Source: Chitinophagaceae bacterium
GTDB lineage: Bacteria > Bacteroidota > Bacteroidia > Chitinophagales > Chitinophagaceae
Assembly (NCBI GenBank): GCA_018335935.1
Contig: JAGXRG010000057.1
Coordinates: 218,449-282,448, forward strand
Reading direction: 5' to 3'
DNA: 64,000 nucleotides
This document shows positions 32,946 through 42,367 of the stretch, one piece after another. The notes under the pieces were generated by a model. It saw nothing but the letters and a program-made list of their open reading frames with translations. It made no database searches and had not been told where the DNA came from. The position numbers and the translations under genes were made by a program. Positions within the stretch are counted from its first letter, which is position 1; each line of letters starts with the position of its first letter.

Positions 32946-35078
32946 ATGATGGATGAACAAGCAGAGCAGAATGTGAGCATGGTAAATAATACAATTTCTA
33001 CTTCACATGAAGATTACTTTAAATATATAATTAATAATAAACAAGAGTTAATTAGTATTACTAATAATTGTTTTGTTGTTACAGGATATTTAGAAGAAGA
33101 ATTATTATATAATGGTAACAATTTATTTAATGCTAAAATATTTTTAGCAGATGTAGATGTAGTTAGAAATAATAGAATAAAATGTATTGAAGACGAAGAT
33201 CCAAAACAGTTTAAATACCGTATTTATACAAAAAATGGATTTTTAAAATGGGTAGAAGAAACTGTATCGGTAATTAAGAACGATAGCGAAATTTTATTAC
33301 AAGGATTGGTTAAAGAGATACATCAGCATATGAATACAGAAACACTCCAACATTTTAATCAAGCTTATTTCGATGCACTAAGTCAGCATGCCATGGTATC
33401 CATTACAGATACTCAATATAATTTGATTTATGTTAATGATTATTATTGTAATATATCTAAATACACTAGAAATGAACTAATAGGACAGAAACACTATTTC
33501 TCGAACTTTAAAAACAACTCCTCAGAATTTAGCAAACCCATTTACGATACTTTAATTGAAGGTAAAACTTGGCATGGTGAAATAAAAAATAAAGCAAAAG
33601 ATGGTTCTGCATATTGGGTAGAAGCCAATATTGTACCAATAAAAGACAGCAATAATGAAATAGTACAATTTATGGCTGTCCAAAATGTAATTACTGACAA
33701 AAAAGAACAAGAGAAAAAAATTAATCTTACTGTTGAAGAGTTAAACGAAGCCCAATTAATTGGCAAAATCGGTAGTTGGAAAAGAAGTTTAATTAATCAA
33801 GAGAATGTACTCTCTCCTGAAATGTTTAATATTTTAGAGTTAGATAAAGATACCATCATCAATCATGATCAATATTTAGAATTGGTACATCCAGATGATA
33901 GAGAACTTTTTTCAACCAATTGGCATACAACGCTACAAGGTATTGAAACAGATTTTGAACACAGGGTTATTTTAAAGTCTGGCACAAAATGGATCAGGGC
34001 AATATCTAGAGTGGATAAAGATGAGTATGGAAATGATATTAGATTACATGGTATTATTAAAGATATTACCCATTTTAAAACCAAGGAATTAGAACTACAA
34101 GAAACTAAACAAGAGCTAAAAAATATTTTAGAGAATGTGCCTGTTAGTATTTTACAAATAGATAAAGACTTCAATATATTTTATTCTAATAATAAGGAAG
34201 TAAATATTGTTGGTGAAAACTTATTGCAAAATGCCGATGAGAAATTTATAGATAAACTTCAATCTAAATTTAAAGAAGCATTTCATTATCCACAACAAAC
34301 TATATCAACTGAAGCAAAGTTTAAATCTCCAAAAAACAAATACGATTGGTATAAAACCATTATTAAAAAAATTGGTAATACAGCAAATGATTATTCGTAT
34401 TTAGTAATTCAAAGAAATATATCTGATGAAAAGAGTTTTAGCGATAAACTGTTAGCTAGCACAACACAATCTGAAGAAAATGAACGCAAAAGAATTGCTT
34501 TAGAATTACACGATGGTGTTGGTCAGAATTTAATAACTTTAAAATTGCTTTCAGAAAAATTATCAAAAAGTTTTGAAAAAGAAACCTACGAAAACAATAA
34601 AGAAAGTTTTAAGCAGATTAAACATTTAATTGAAACTACTATTGCTGAAATTCGCAAATGCTCTTATGATTTAATGCCCAGTAGTATTGATGATATAGGA
34701 TTGTATGGCTCTTTAAAAGAATTATTTGCTTTAAATAATGCATTAGGCAATTTTAGATTTAGTTTAGATATTAATGCAACCACTGAACCTCAAGGTTATG
34801 TTGCTGTTAATATTTATAGAATTGTTCAAGAATTTATACAAAATGCTTTAAAGCATTCTGAAGGATGTAATTTAAGTTTAAGAATCAATGAAAATAAACA
34901 CCATTTAGTGTTTAAAATTTCTGATGATGGAAAAGGATTCGAACAAACTTCAGATTATAAAGCTGGGCTAGGAATTTTAAGTATGATAGGAAGAATTAAT
35001 AATATTGGCGGAACACATAATATTATTACACAAACAAACCAAGGTGTTCAATTATTTTTTTCTATACCAATTGAATAA
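32946..35078 (+). CDS. Multi-PAS sensor histidine kinase, NarL-type (HisKA_3)
   Basis: A 710-residue kinase without membrane segments, so it senses a cytoplasmic signal. Four PAS-like domains occur at about residues 22-125, 140-258 (SITDTQYNLIYVNDYYCNIS, ending VQNVITDKK), 270-382 (IGSWKRSLINQE, VHPDDRELF, GIIKDITHFK) and 390-500. The HisKA_3 helix has the phospho-acceptor His522 in SEENERKRIALELHDGVGQN. The HATPase domain (about 610-708) has NALKH and DDGKGF boxes. The regulator gene begins 11 bases after the stop. The start may be Met1 or Met2; no Shine-Dalgarno separates them. Confidence 0.92.
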   Translation: MMDEQAEQNVSMVNNTISTSHEDYFKYIINNKQELISITNNCFVVTGYLEEELLYNGNNLFNAKIFLADVDVVRNNRIKCIEDEDPKQFKYRIYTKNGFLKWVEETVSVIKNDSEILLQGLVKEIHQHMNTETLQHFNQAYFDALSQHAMVSITDTQYNLIYVNDYYCNISKYTRNELIGQKHYFSNFKNNSSEFSKPIYDTLIEGKTWHGEIKNKAKDGSAYWVEANIVPIKDSNNEIVQFMAVQNVITDKKEQEKKINLTVEELNEAQLIGKIGSWKRSLINQENVLSPEMFNILELDKDTIINHDQYLELVHPDDRELFSTNWHTTLQGIETDFEHRVILKSGTKWIRAISRVDKDEYGNDIRLHGIIKDITHFKTKELELQETKQELKNILENVPVSILQIDKDFNIFYSNNKEVNIVGENLLQNADEKFIDKLQSKFKEAFHYPQQTISTEAKFKSPKNKYDWYKTIIKKIGNTANDYSYLVIQRNISDEKSFSDKLLASTTQSEENERKRIALELHDGVGQNLITLKLLSEKLSKSFEKETYENNKESFKQIKHLIETTIAEIRKCSYDLMPSSIDDIGLYGSLKELFALNNALGNFRFSLDINATTEPQGYVAVNIYRIVQEFIQNALKHSEGCNLSLRINENKHHLVFKISDDGKGFEQTSDYKAGLGILSMIGRINNIGGTHNIITQTNQGVQLFFSIPIE

Positions 35079-35089
35079 AAATTTAAACA

Positions 35090-35716
35090 ATGAAAATTTT
35101 AATAGCAGACGACCACGCCATATTTCGTAAAGGATTAAGGGATTTATTAAAAGACGAATTAACCGAAGCTTGTTTTGAAGAAGCTAAAAATGGTGAAGAG
35201 TTATTTGAACTAGCCATGCAGAATAATTATGATTTGATAATTGCAGATATTAATATGCCCGGAAAATCTGGGCTAGACTGTGTTAAAGAGTTGAAAAATT
35301 TAAAACTCAAAACACCTATTTTGGTTTTGTCTATGCACAATGCTATTGAATATGCAGTAAGAACTTATAGAGCAGGGGCTTTTGGATTTATAAATAAAGA
35401 AAATGATATAGCAACCATTGTTGCTGCAATTAAAAAAATATTAGATGGCGAAAAATATTTTTCAGAAGAAGTAAATGAAATAATTAAGAAAGCTAAATTG
35501 AAAGATGTAGACAAACCCTTGCATCAAAAACTTTCTGATAGAGAGTTTGAAATTTTTAAACTATTAGTGAGTGGTTTATCTCCATTAGAAATAGCACATA
35601 AACTAGAATTAGGCAAAACAACTATAAGCACCTTTAAAAGAAGAATTTTTGATAAAATGGAGCTATTTAGTGTTTCAGAATTAACCAAATACGCAGTAGA
35701 AGCCGGATTAATATAG
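35090..35716 (+). CDS. NarL/FixJ-family response regulator
   Basis: A 208-residue regulator. The receiver domain has acidic Asp7 and Asp8, the phospho-acceptor Asp53 in LIIADINMPG, the conserved Ser in LVLSMHN and Lys in FINKEND. The LuxR-type helix-turn-helix occupies about 143-205 (LSDREFEIFKLLVSGLSPLE, then HKLELGKTTISTFKRRIF). It is paired with the preceding HisKA_3 kinase. Targets are unknown; the adjacent GH5 genes run toward it on the other strand. Confidence 0.94.
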   Translation: MKILIADDHAIFRKGLRDLLKDELTEACFEEAKNGEELFELAMQNNYDLIIADINMPGKSGLDCVKELKNLKLKTPILVLSMHNAIEYAVRTYRAGAFGFINKENDIATIVAAIKKILDGEKYFSEEVNEIIKKAKLKDVDKPLHQKLSDREFEIFKLLVSGLSPLEIAHKLELGKTTISTFKRRIFDKMELFSVSELTKYAVEAGLI

Positions 35717-35717
35717 A

Positions 35718-36836
35718 TTATGCTTTTATAATTTGAACCTGATTTAAATGATGTTGTTTCACAACTCTGGTCCATATAAGAGTTGAATTAGGTTTAGACA
35801 ACTCCTTATTTTTATTAAAGTATTTTGAAAAAAGTTGTAGTTGAGGTTGATCTGTAAAGTTTTTTTCTGGTTGAATTGATAGTTGATAATCTTTCCACCA
35901 CTGCCCAGCTGCCCAATAGCAACCCCCTATATTATTAGTTTGTAGATAATTTAAAAAGTTTGTCATTACTGTAGCCCACTTTTGATCGTTTTTGGGTATA
36001 CCAAATTCACCAATAAAGCCTTTCAAATTATTTTTTTTAAGCCAGCTTATAAAAGGCTTTACTCTTTCAACCCCTGTCATTTCATTTGCCCCATCTTTTT
36101 CGTAGCAATATTGGTATCTTCCCGAATAATTATAATCAAAATAGCAATGAGCATTATAAACTAATTTTTTAGCTGGATCTTTAAGATTCTTTAATTCATC
36201 ATTGTATATCTCCCAAGTTGCAGCATTTGAGTAATTATTACCCTCAACAAAAATTGTAGTATAACAGTCAATTGCTCTAATACCATCTATAACATATTGA
36301 ACAGTATTTACCCAAATGCATGGTTGTAAGCCAGCAGGTTCAGCCATTAATGAAAAAGCATAAATATTTTTCTTATCATTAAGAGCATGTGATAATTTTA
36401 TCCATAAATCTCTTAAATGCCATGCAGTAACTTCTGATTCTCCTACAATGTATGCTGTGTTATTAATATAGTATTTTCCAAAATTTTGTAAAACCAATAC
36501 AACATTAATATTTCTTTTGGCACAATTATCTACAAACTTTCTAATCATTTGAAGTTCGTTAATGTCTAAAGCATCTCCAGGCAATCGTTGAATTCTTTCC
36601 CATTTAAATGGCAATTGAATTAAATCAATTCCTTTAGAAACAAAATAATCAATGTCTGTTTCTGTTGGGTAAGTGTAATCAACATTTAATATTCCGGGTA
36701 ATTTTGTTTCACCGAATTCTGCACCACATAATGTAATTCCATATTTAGATGAGCTTTGTGCAAGAATTGAGTTAAATGGTACTGCTAATAAAAGTAAGCA
36801 ATAGCAAATAGCTAATTTTGGTAGGGTTGTTTTCAT
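35718..36836 (-). CDS. Exported GH5-family glycoside hydrolase (copy 1)
   Basis: A 372-residue protein from the ATG at 36836 with a signal peptide (about 1-26). The cellulase-type TIM barrel begins at YGITLCGAEFGETKLPG. Expected catalytic residues of family 5 are the acid/base Glu in FSLMAEPAGL (where NEP is usual, here AEP) and the nucleophile Glu in FIGEFGIPK. Further conserved points are the His in YNAHCYFD and WAAGQWW. It is the downstream member of a tandem pair with a closely similar gene 153 bases away. The glycan target is unknown; endoglucanase-like activity is inferred from the family. Confidence 0.87.
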   Translation of the reverse strand: MKTTLPKLAICYCLLLLAVPFNSILAQSSSKYGITLCGAEFGETKLPGILNVDYTYPTETDIDYFVSKGIDLIQLPFKWERIQRLPGDALDINELQMIRKFVDNCAKRNINVVLVLQNFGKYYINNTAYIVGESEVTAWHLRDLWIKLSHALNDKKNIYAFSLMAEPAGLQPCIWVNTVQYVIDGIRAIDCYTTIFVEGNNYSNAATWEIYNDELKNLKDPAKKLVYNAHCYFDYNYSGRYQYCYEKDGANEMTGVERVKPFISWLKKNNLKGFIGEFGIPKNDQKWATVMTNFLNYLQTNNIGGCYWAAGQWWKDYQLSIQPEKNFTDQPQLQLFSKYFNKNKELSKPNSTLIWTRVVKQHHLNQVQIIKA

Positions 36837-36998
36837 ATTCGTCAATTAAACACGGGTTGACGCAAACGGAACAGGGTATTTCTTTAGGGGAGCACAAAAC
36901 TATTTCTAGTGATGTTGCTGTACAATACCTTAAATTGGGGAGTGCGAATTAGGGGTAAGTAGTTGTACTACAAAATTTTAAGTTCTTGAGAAAAAGGG

Positions 36999-38114
36999 TT
37001 AAGCTTTTTCTATTTTAGAATGCAGCAGTTTTTTTTCACTTAATAATCTGGCCCAAATTGGTTTTATGCTAGATTCTTTTTGTCCTTGATTTTTATTAAA
37101 GTATTTTGAAAAAAGCTGTAATTGAGGTTGATCATTAAAGTTTTTCTCTGGTTGTATGGAAAGTTGATAATCTTTCCACCACTGCCCAGCAGCCCAATAA
37201 CAACCTCCAATTTTTTGACTATGAATAAAACTTAAAAAATGATACATAGTTGCTAACCAATTTTCATCATTCTTAGGTACTCCAAATTCTCCAATAAAAC
37301 CATTGAGGTTATTTTTTTGTAACCATTCTATAAAAGGCTTTACTCTTTCAACCCCAACTTCAAGCGAAGCCCCATCTTCTATGAAATTTTTTTTATATCT
37401 ACCAGAAAAATCAGCATCAAAGTAACAATGAGCATTAAATAAAAGTTTATTCGAAGGGTCTTGAAGATATTTTAATTCATCATTAAAACTTACCCATGTT
37501 GCAGCATTAGAGTAATTATTACCCTCAATTAATAAATGAGTGGTTCTATCCGCACTTCTAATGCCATTAATAACATATTGAAGGGTGTTTTGCCAAATAC
37601 AAGATTGCATATCTGAAGGCTCTGCCATTATGGAGTATGCATAAATGTTGGTATGACTTTTTAAAGCCAAAGCCATTTTAACCCAAAAATCTTTCAGGTG
37701 CCAGGCCGTAACCTCAGATTCCCCAACAATATAATCAACACAATTAATTCGGTATTTGCCAAAGTTTTGTAAAACAATATTCACTTGAATATTTCTTTCT
37801 TTACATTCTTTAATAAATTGATGAATATAAAAAAGTTCACTTTGTTCTAAATCTCCACCTAAAACTCTTTGAATTCGCTCCCATTTGATTGGTAATTGAA
37901 TCAAATCAACGCCTTTAGCAACAAAATAATCAATATCAGTTGTAGTAGGGTATGTGTAGTCAATATTTAAAGTGCCAGGAAGGTTATGCTCTCCAAACTC
38001 AGCACCACATAGTGTAATACCATATTTGGGCTCAATGGTTTGAGCTGATATATATGATAAATTGCCTAAAACAATTAACAAGCTTAAGATTGCAATGGCA
38101 AAAAGCTTTTTCAT
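36999..38114 (-). CDS. Exported GH5-family glycoside hydrolase (copy 2)
   Basis: A 371-residue protein from the ATG at 38114; a longer frame begins in the upstream spacer and lacks a leader-like start. The signal peptide ends near SYISAQ. The same architecture as copy 1 is present: YGITLCGAEFGEHNLPGTL, YSIMAEPSDM with the acid/base Glu, FNAHCYFD, and FIGEFGVPK with the nucleophile. The C-terminal blocks QLSIQPEKNF and PQLQLFSKYFNKN are nearly identical to copy 1, so the pair arose by tandem duplication. Both keep the active site and signal peptide, so both are likely functional. Confidence 0.87.
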   Translation of the reverse strand: MKKLFAIAILSLLIVLGNLSYISAQTIEPKYGITLCGAEFGEHNLPGTLNIDYTYPTTTDIDYFVAKGVDLIQLPIKWERIQRVLGGDLEQSELFYIHQFIKECKERNIQVNIVLQNFGKYRINCVDYIVGESEVTAWHLKDFWVKMALALKSHTNIYAYSIMAEPSDMQSCIWQNTLQYVINGIRSADRTTHLLIEGNNYSNAATWVSFNDELKYLQDPSNKLLFNAHCYFDADFSGRYKKNFIEDGASLEVGVERVKPFIEWLQKNNLNGFIGEFGVPKNDENWLATMYHFLSFIHSQKIGGCYWAAGQWWKDYQLSIQPEKNFNDQPQLQLFSKYFNKNQGQKESSIKPIWARLLSEKKLLHSKIEKA

Positions 38115-38274
38115 GGGTACTATAATTAAACTTGCGAAATGCCAAACTAGAATTTGACATTTACATCTCAAAGTAAAAGTATAATTTTTTTAAAAATAAT
38201 AATGTGAACAATTCTTTAAAGTAAATTATTTTACAATTTTTTAGTAATTGAAATTATTACAAGTAACTCTGGCT

Positions 38275-38282
38275 TAATTTTG
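38275..38282 (+). promoter_or_regulatory. Promoter-like -7 box directly before a start codon
   Basis: TAATTTTG matches TAnnTTTG and ends four bases before the ATG at 38287, so the transcript would start at or within the ATG (leaderless) if this box is used. Confidence 0.4.
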
Positions 38283-38286
38283 CCAT

Positions 38287-38634
38287 ATGAATGTTACAGA
38301 CGATTTGCAACAACGTTGGTGGAACTTAGAGGCTAAGCTTATGGATCGCTTTAATAAAAAGCCAGATACTGAAGCTATTTTGTTTTTAATTGGCATGCAA
38401 GAAACAGGGTTTATAACCAGTAAAATAACTAAAGAACAAAAGCAAGATTTAATGCATGTTGCTATTTGTACAGTACTCAGCAGTAGTGGGTATTATAATT
38501 TAGAATTAAGAGATGAAGAAGGCTGGCCACATTTTTCTCAACTTAAAGAATTACCAAACTTTTCTTTAATTGAACAAGAAAATTTTTTGAAAGACCATAT
38601 TCTGCTTTACTTTGAACAACAAGGAATCATTTAA
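38287..38634 (+). CDS. Hypothetical protein, conserved-looking, 115 residues
   Basis: A small soluble protein I do not recognise. It has no signal peptide or membrane segment; it is acidic and mostly helical by eye (LQQRWWNLEAKLMDRFNKKP, AILFLIGMQETGF, TKEQKQDLMHVAICTVLSSS). The upstream gene is on the other strand and an exported cyclophilin follows after 19 bases, followed by gcvH and an acyltransferase gene, so it may head a four-gene transcript. The 4-base gap from a TAnnTTTG box suggests a very short leader. Confidence 0.6.
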   Translation: MNVTDDLQQRWWNLEAKLMDRFNKKPDTEAILFLIGMQETGFITSKITKEQKQDLMHVAICTVLSSSGYYNLELRDEEGWPHFSQLKELPNFSLIEQENFLKDHILLYFEQQGII

Positions 38635-38653
38635 AAAAAGATAAGACTCTTTT

Positions 38654-39304
38654 ATGTTGAAATTTTTATTTAGAATTTGTTTGGTATTGATGGTTGTATT
38701 GATTCATCAAACGGCGTTTACACAAAGCAATAAAGAAACTATTATAGAAATTACAACTGATTTTGGTGTGATGAAAGCACGACTTTATAACAACACGCCT
38801 TTACATAAAGAGAATTTTATTAAACTGGTTAAACAAGGTTTTTACGATAGTCTTTTGTTTCATAGAGTAATTAATGGTTTTATGATTCAAGGGGGAGATC
38901 CAACCAGTAAAAATGCAGATAGTGCAGCAATGTTGGGTTCTGGCGAAGCTCCTAACTTGCCTACCATTCCTGCTGAATTCAATAAAAATCTTATTCATAA
39001 AAAAGGTGCTTTAGCAGCAGCAAGAGATAATAACCCCGATAAAAAAAGCAGTAATTGTCAGTTCTATATTGTTCATGGAAAAAAGATAGATACTACACAA
39101 TTAAATCCTGCTAATAACTATACTAAAGATCAAAAAGAAATTTATCAAAGAATGGGAGGCACTCCTTTCTTAGATCAAAACTATACTGTATTTGGGGAAG
39201 TTTTTGCTGGAATGGATATTATTGATAAAATTGCAGCTACTCCTGTTGGAGCAATGGACAAGCCCAAACAAAATGTTAGAATGAAAATTAAAATCATTAA
39301 TTAA
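38654..39304 (+). CDS. Cyclophilin-type peptidyl-prolyl isomerase, exported
   Basis: A 216-residue protein with an N-terminal signal segment (about 1-23, ending AFTQ). The cyclophilin domain is complete: LYNNTPLHKENFIKLVKQGF, FHRVINGFMIQGGDPT with the catalytic Arg, GALAAARDNNPDKKSSNCQF with the conserved Gln region, and YTVFGEVFAGMDIID. An insertion of about 25 residues around NPANNYTKDQKEIY separates the last parts. It probably folds exported proteins. gcvH starts ten bases after its stop. Confidence 0.92.
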   Translation: MLKFLFRICLVLMVVLIHQTAFTQSNKETIIEITTDFGVMKARLYNNTPLHKENFIKLVKQGFYDSLLFHRVINGFMIQGGDPTSKNADSAAMLGSGEAPNLPTIPAEFNKNLIHKKGALAAARDNNPDKKSSNCQFYIVHGKKIDTTQLNPANNYTKDQKEIYQRMGGTPFLDQNYTVFGEVFAGMDIIDKIAATPVGAMDKPKQNVRMKIKIIN

Positions 39305-39314
39305 AAATTACAAT

Positions 39315-39692
39315 ATGAATTTTCCAGCACACTTACGTTACACAAAAGATCACGAATGGATTTCACTAGAAGGTGATATTGCAACAATTGGCATTACCGA
39401 ATTTGCTCAAGGTGAATTGGGCGATATTGTTTTTTGCGATATTAATGCAGTAGGAAAAAGCTTTGCAGCTGGTGAAGTTTTTGGTAGTGTTGAAGCTGTT
39501 AAAACTGTGAGCGATTTGTTTTTACCAGTAAGTGGAACTATAACTGAAATGAATAGCAATTTAGAAAAAAATCCGGAACTTGTAAATAATGAACCTTATG
39601 AGGGAGGCTGGATGATTAAAATGAAAGTAGATAATGCTGCAGACGTTGATGCATTAATGAGTGCAGATGATTATGCTACTTTAGTAGGATAA
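39315..39692 (+). CDS. gcvH: Glycine cleavage system H protein
   Basis: A 125-residue lipoyl carrier of the glycine cleavage system. The lipoylated residue is Lys63 in GSVEAVKTVSDLF, and WISLEGDIATIGITEFAQGE and PELVNNEPYEGGWMIKMK are family hallmarks. The length is standard (about 125-130). gcvT and gcvP are not in the window. It follows the cyclophilin gene by ten bases and precedes the acyltransferase gene by ten. Confidence 0.96.
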   Translation: MNFPAHLRYTKDHEWISLEGDIATIGITEFAQGELGDIVFCDINAVGKSFAAGEVFGSVEAVKTVSDLFLPVSGTITEMNSNLEKNPELVNNEPYEGGWMIKMKVDNAADVDALMSADDYATLVG

Positions 39693-39702
39693 ACCCACTA
39701 CT

Positions 39703-40596
39703 TTGATTTTATACTATATTATATTTCCTTTTTTTTACTTACTCTCTTTACTACCATTAAGAGTATTGTATTGGCTCAGTGATTTTATTTACTGGCTAGT
39801 ATTTTATGTTTTTGGTTATAGAAAAGCTGTAGTGTTAAAAAATCTTTCTATTGCTTTTCCAGAAAAAACAGAGGAAGAAAGAATTATAATTGCTAAAGAA
39901 TTTTATGGATTATTTATAGATACATTTATAGAAACCATTAAACTCATTAGCATTTCTAAAAAACAATTTTTAAAACGTTTAGAAATTGATGTGACCGTTT
40001 TAAATGAATTGCAAAAAACCAATCAGCCCATACAATTACACAGTGGTCATTTTTTTAATTACGAGTTTATGAATTATGCTTTTGCTATTCATAAAGCTCA
40101 TTATACTTGGTTAGGCATTTATTCGGCATTAAGCAATAAAGCGTTTAATAAAATTATATATGATATGCGTTCTCGTTTTGGTACAACGCTAATTTCTACC
40201 AAAGAGTTTAAAACAAGCTTTCATCAATTTACAGCACAACCTTATTTATTGGGTTTGGCTGCAGACCAAAGCACTAGCAATCCTTTAAATGCATATTGGG
40301 TAGATTTTTTTGGTAAGAAAACAGCTTTTATTAAAGGACCTGAAAAAGGAGCAAGATCAATGAATACTGCAGTTGTAATGGTTTATATTTATCCTAAAAA
40401 AAGAGGGTATTATAAAATTGAATGTAATTTACTTACAACAACACCTAATGGTTTGCCCCATGGAGCCATTACAAAATCATTAGCCCAACTTTTAGAAGAA
40501 AAAATTAAACAGCATCCTGCAAACTATTTATGGAGCCACAAAAGATGGAAGCATGAATATGATGAAGAAAAGTATAAGCACTTAACAATTGATTAA
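39703..40596 (+). CDS. Lysophospholipid/lipid A acyltransferase (LpxL/HtrB family)
   Basis: A 297-residue protein with an N-terminal membrane segment (about 1-35) and the LpxL/HtrB domain. The catalytic H-x4-acid motif appears as SGHFFNYE near residue 112. GYRKAVVLKNLSIAFPEKT and ADQSTSNPLNAYWVDFFGKK are further conserved pieces. Such enzymes add secondary acyl chains to lipid A or aminolipids. The start must be the TTG at 39703, since an in-frame TAG lies six codons upstream and no ATG precedes the conserved domain. It overlaps the convergent nadE by four bases. Confidence 0.88.
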   Translation: MILYYIIFPFFYLLSLLPLRVLYWLSDFIYWLVFYVFGYRKAVVLKNLSIAFPEKTEEERIIIAKEFYGLFIDTFIETIKLISISKKQFLKRLEIDVTVLNELQKTNQPIQLHSGHFFNYEFMNYAFAIHKAHYTWLGIYSALSNKAFNKIIYDMRSRFGTTLISTKEFKTSFHQFTAQPYLLGLAADQSTSNPLNAYWVDFFGKKTAFIKGPEKGARSMNTAVVMVYIYPKKRGYYKIECNLLTTTPNGLPHGAITKSLAQLLEEKIKQHPANYLWSHKRWKHEYDEEKYKHLTID

Positions 40597-42275
40597 TTCA
40601 GATATTTTCCTACAATAGGCACTCTTCGGCCCACTCCAAAAGCTTTTGGAGAAACACGAATGATAGGACAAAACTGATTTCTTTTATACTCGTTGGTATT
40701 CACCATTTTTAAAATTCTATCAACTAAATTAGCTTCAAAACCTTGTGCTTTTATTTCTGTAGGTCCTTTTCTTTTTTCAATGTATTGATACAATATTTTA
40801 TCAAGTATTTCATAGTCGGGTAAACTATCACTGTCTTTTTGATTGGGTCTTAATTCTGCACTAGGGGCTTTTGTAATAATGTTATTAGGTATAATTTCCT
40901 TTTCTCGATTGATATATTTTGCCAATTCGTACACTTGTAATTTATAGCAATCTCCTAATACGCCTAAACCACCAGCCATATCTCCATATAAAGTGCCATA
41001 GCCTGTAGCTAATTCACTTTTGTTGGATGTGTTTAAAAGTATATATCCAAACTTATTAGCAATAGCCATTAATAAGTTACCTCTACTTCTGCTTTGTATA
41101 TTTTCTTCTGCTAAACCAAAGGGTAAATTATGAAAAACTGGTTCAAGCGTAAGTAAAAAACTTTCATAAACATCATTAATTTTAATAATGTCGTACGGGT
41201 TATTTAAGTTTTTACTTAGCTCAACAGCATCATTAACACTATGATCTGAGGAGTAAGGTGATGGCATTAAAATGGCTCTTACATTTTCACTACCTAAAGC
41301 AGCACAAGCTAATGCTAAAGTAACTGCACTATCAACACCCCCACTACTACCAATAATTGCTTTTGTAAATCCCATTTTAGCAAAATAATCTTTGATGCCT
41401 AAAATGAGTGCATCATAAATTTCATTAATGTTTAAATTTTCAACAAAAGTTTCAGGATCTAATTCTTCATCTACAATTGCATCTGCAGGTTCAATAATTA
41501 AACTGTTGAATGTGCCATCATTGTTTAACTCCACAATATCATAAGCCTCTTCAAATAAAGGCAAAGCTTTACAGAGATTGGCACTTTTATCAAACACTAA
41601 ACTAGCTCCATCAAAAACAATTTCAGTCTGACTACCTATGGCGTTACAATAAACCATTGGTAATTGATACTTCAACACGTTTGCTTTAATGATGGCTTTT
41701 CTATCTGCAACATGGGTGTAGTCGAATGGAGATGCTGAAATGTTAATCATTACATCCGGGTTTTGTTGCTTCAATTCATCCATTGGGCAAATTCTGTACA
41801 AAGGATTATCGCCTAGGTTCCAAATGTCTTCACAAATCGTTAAAGCAATTCTTCTTCCTTTAAATTCAACAACATTCCAATGATATGCAGGTTCAAAATA
41901 TCTGTATTCATCAAACACATCATAATTTGGTAAAAGTGTTTTATGAACTTCGGCAATAATTTGATTGTTGTATAAAAAGAAGGCGGCGTTGAATAAATCT
42001 TTTCCATCGAGTATTGGATTTCTGGCCGGTGAACCAATAATTACTCCAATATTTTGAGAATGATTTTTGATTTCATCAATAGCTAGATAGCACTTATTAA
42101 TAAAATCATCAAACTCTACAAAATCTCTGGCAGGATAGCCACAAACACACATTTCACTAAACACAATTAAATCTGCTCCTTTTGTTTTAGCTTCCTCTAT
42201 AGCAGTAATTATTTTAGCTGTATTGTATTCAAAATTGCCAATATGATAATTTTGTTGTGCAAGAAAAATCTTCAT
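40593..42275 (-). CDS. nadE: Glutamine-dependent NAD+ synthetase
   Basis: A 560-residue enzyme that amidates nicotinate adenine dinucleotide using glutamine. The N-terminal nitrilase-like glutaminase has the triad Glu41 (FSEMCVCGYP), Lys112 (VHKTLLPNYDVF) and Cys148 (TICEDIW). The synthetase domain begins near residue 290 with the PP-loop IIGSSGGVDSAVTLALA and continues with SNKSELATGYGTLYGDMAGG. It lies next to gldB, divergently, with an NadR-type kinase and PnuC gene further on, so three of the genes here act on NAD supply. Confidence 0.95.
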   Translation of the reverse strand: MKIFLAQQNYHIGNFEYNTAKIITAIEEAKTKGADLIVFSEMCVCGYPARDFVEFDDFINKCYLAIDEIKNHSQNIGVIIGSPARNPILDGKDLFNAAFFLYNNQIIAEVHKTLLPNYDVFDEYRYFEPAYHWNVVEFKGRRIALTICEDIWNLGDNPLYRICPMDELKQQNPDVMINISASPFDYTHVADRKAIIKANVLKYQLPMVYCNAIGSQTEIVFDGASLVFDKSANLCKALPLFEEAYDIVELNNDGTFNSLIIEPADAIVDEELDPETFVENLNINEIYDALILGIKDYFAKMGFTKAIIGSSGGVDSAVTLALACAALGSENVRAILMPSPYSSDHSVNDAVELSKNLNNPYDIIKINDVYESFLLTLEPVFHNLPFGLAEENIQSRSRGNLLMAIANKFGYILLNTSNKSELATGYGTLYGDMAGGLGVLGDCYKLQVYELAKYINREKEIIPNNIITKAPSAELRPNQKDSDSLPDYEILDKILYQYIEKRKGPTEIKAQGFEANLVDRILKMVNTNEYKRNQFCPIIRVSPKAFGVGRRVPIVGKYLN

Positions 42276-42355
42276 TACTTATAAATAAAAGGTAAAGGTA
42301 ATTTGAAACAATAAGCTACGAACAAAAATTACCATATTATTAAATTAGCTCTATA

Positions 42356-42363
42356 TAGTTTTG
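42356..42363 (+). promoter_or_regulatory. Promoter-like -7 box directly before gldB
   Basis: TAGTTTTG matches TAnnTTTG and ends four bases before the gldB ATG, implying a leaderless or nearly leaderless message if used. No clear -33 element is seen. Confidence 0.35.
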
Positions 42364-42367
42364 TAAC

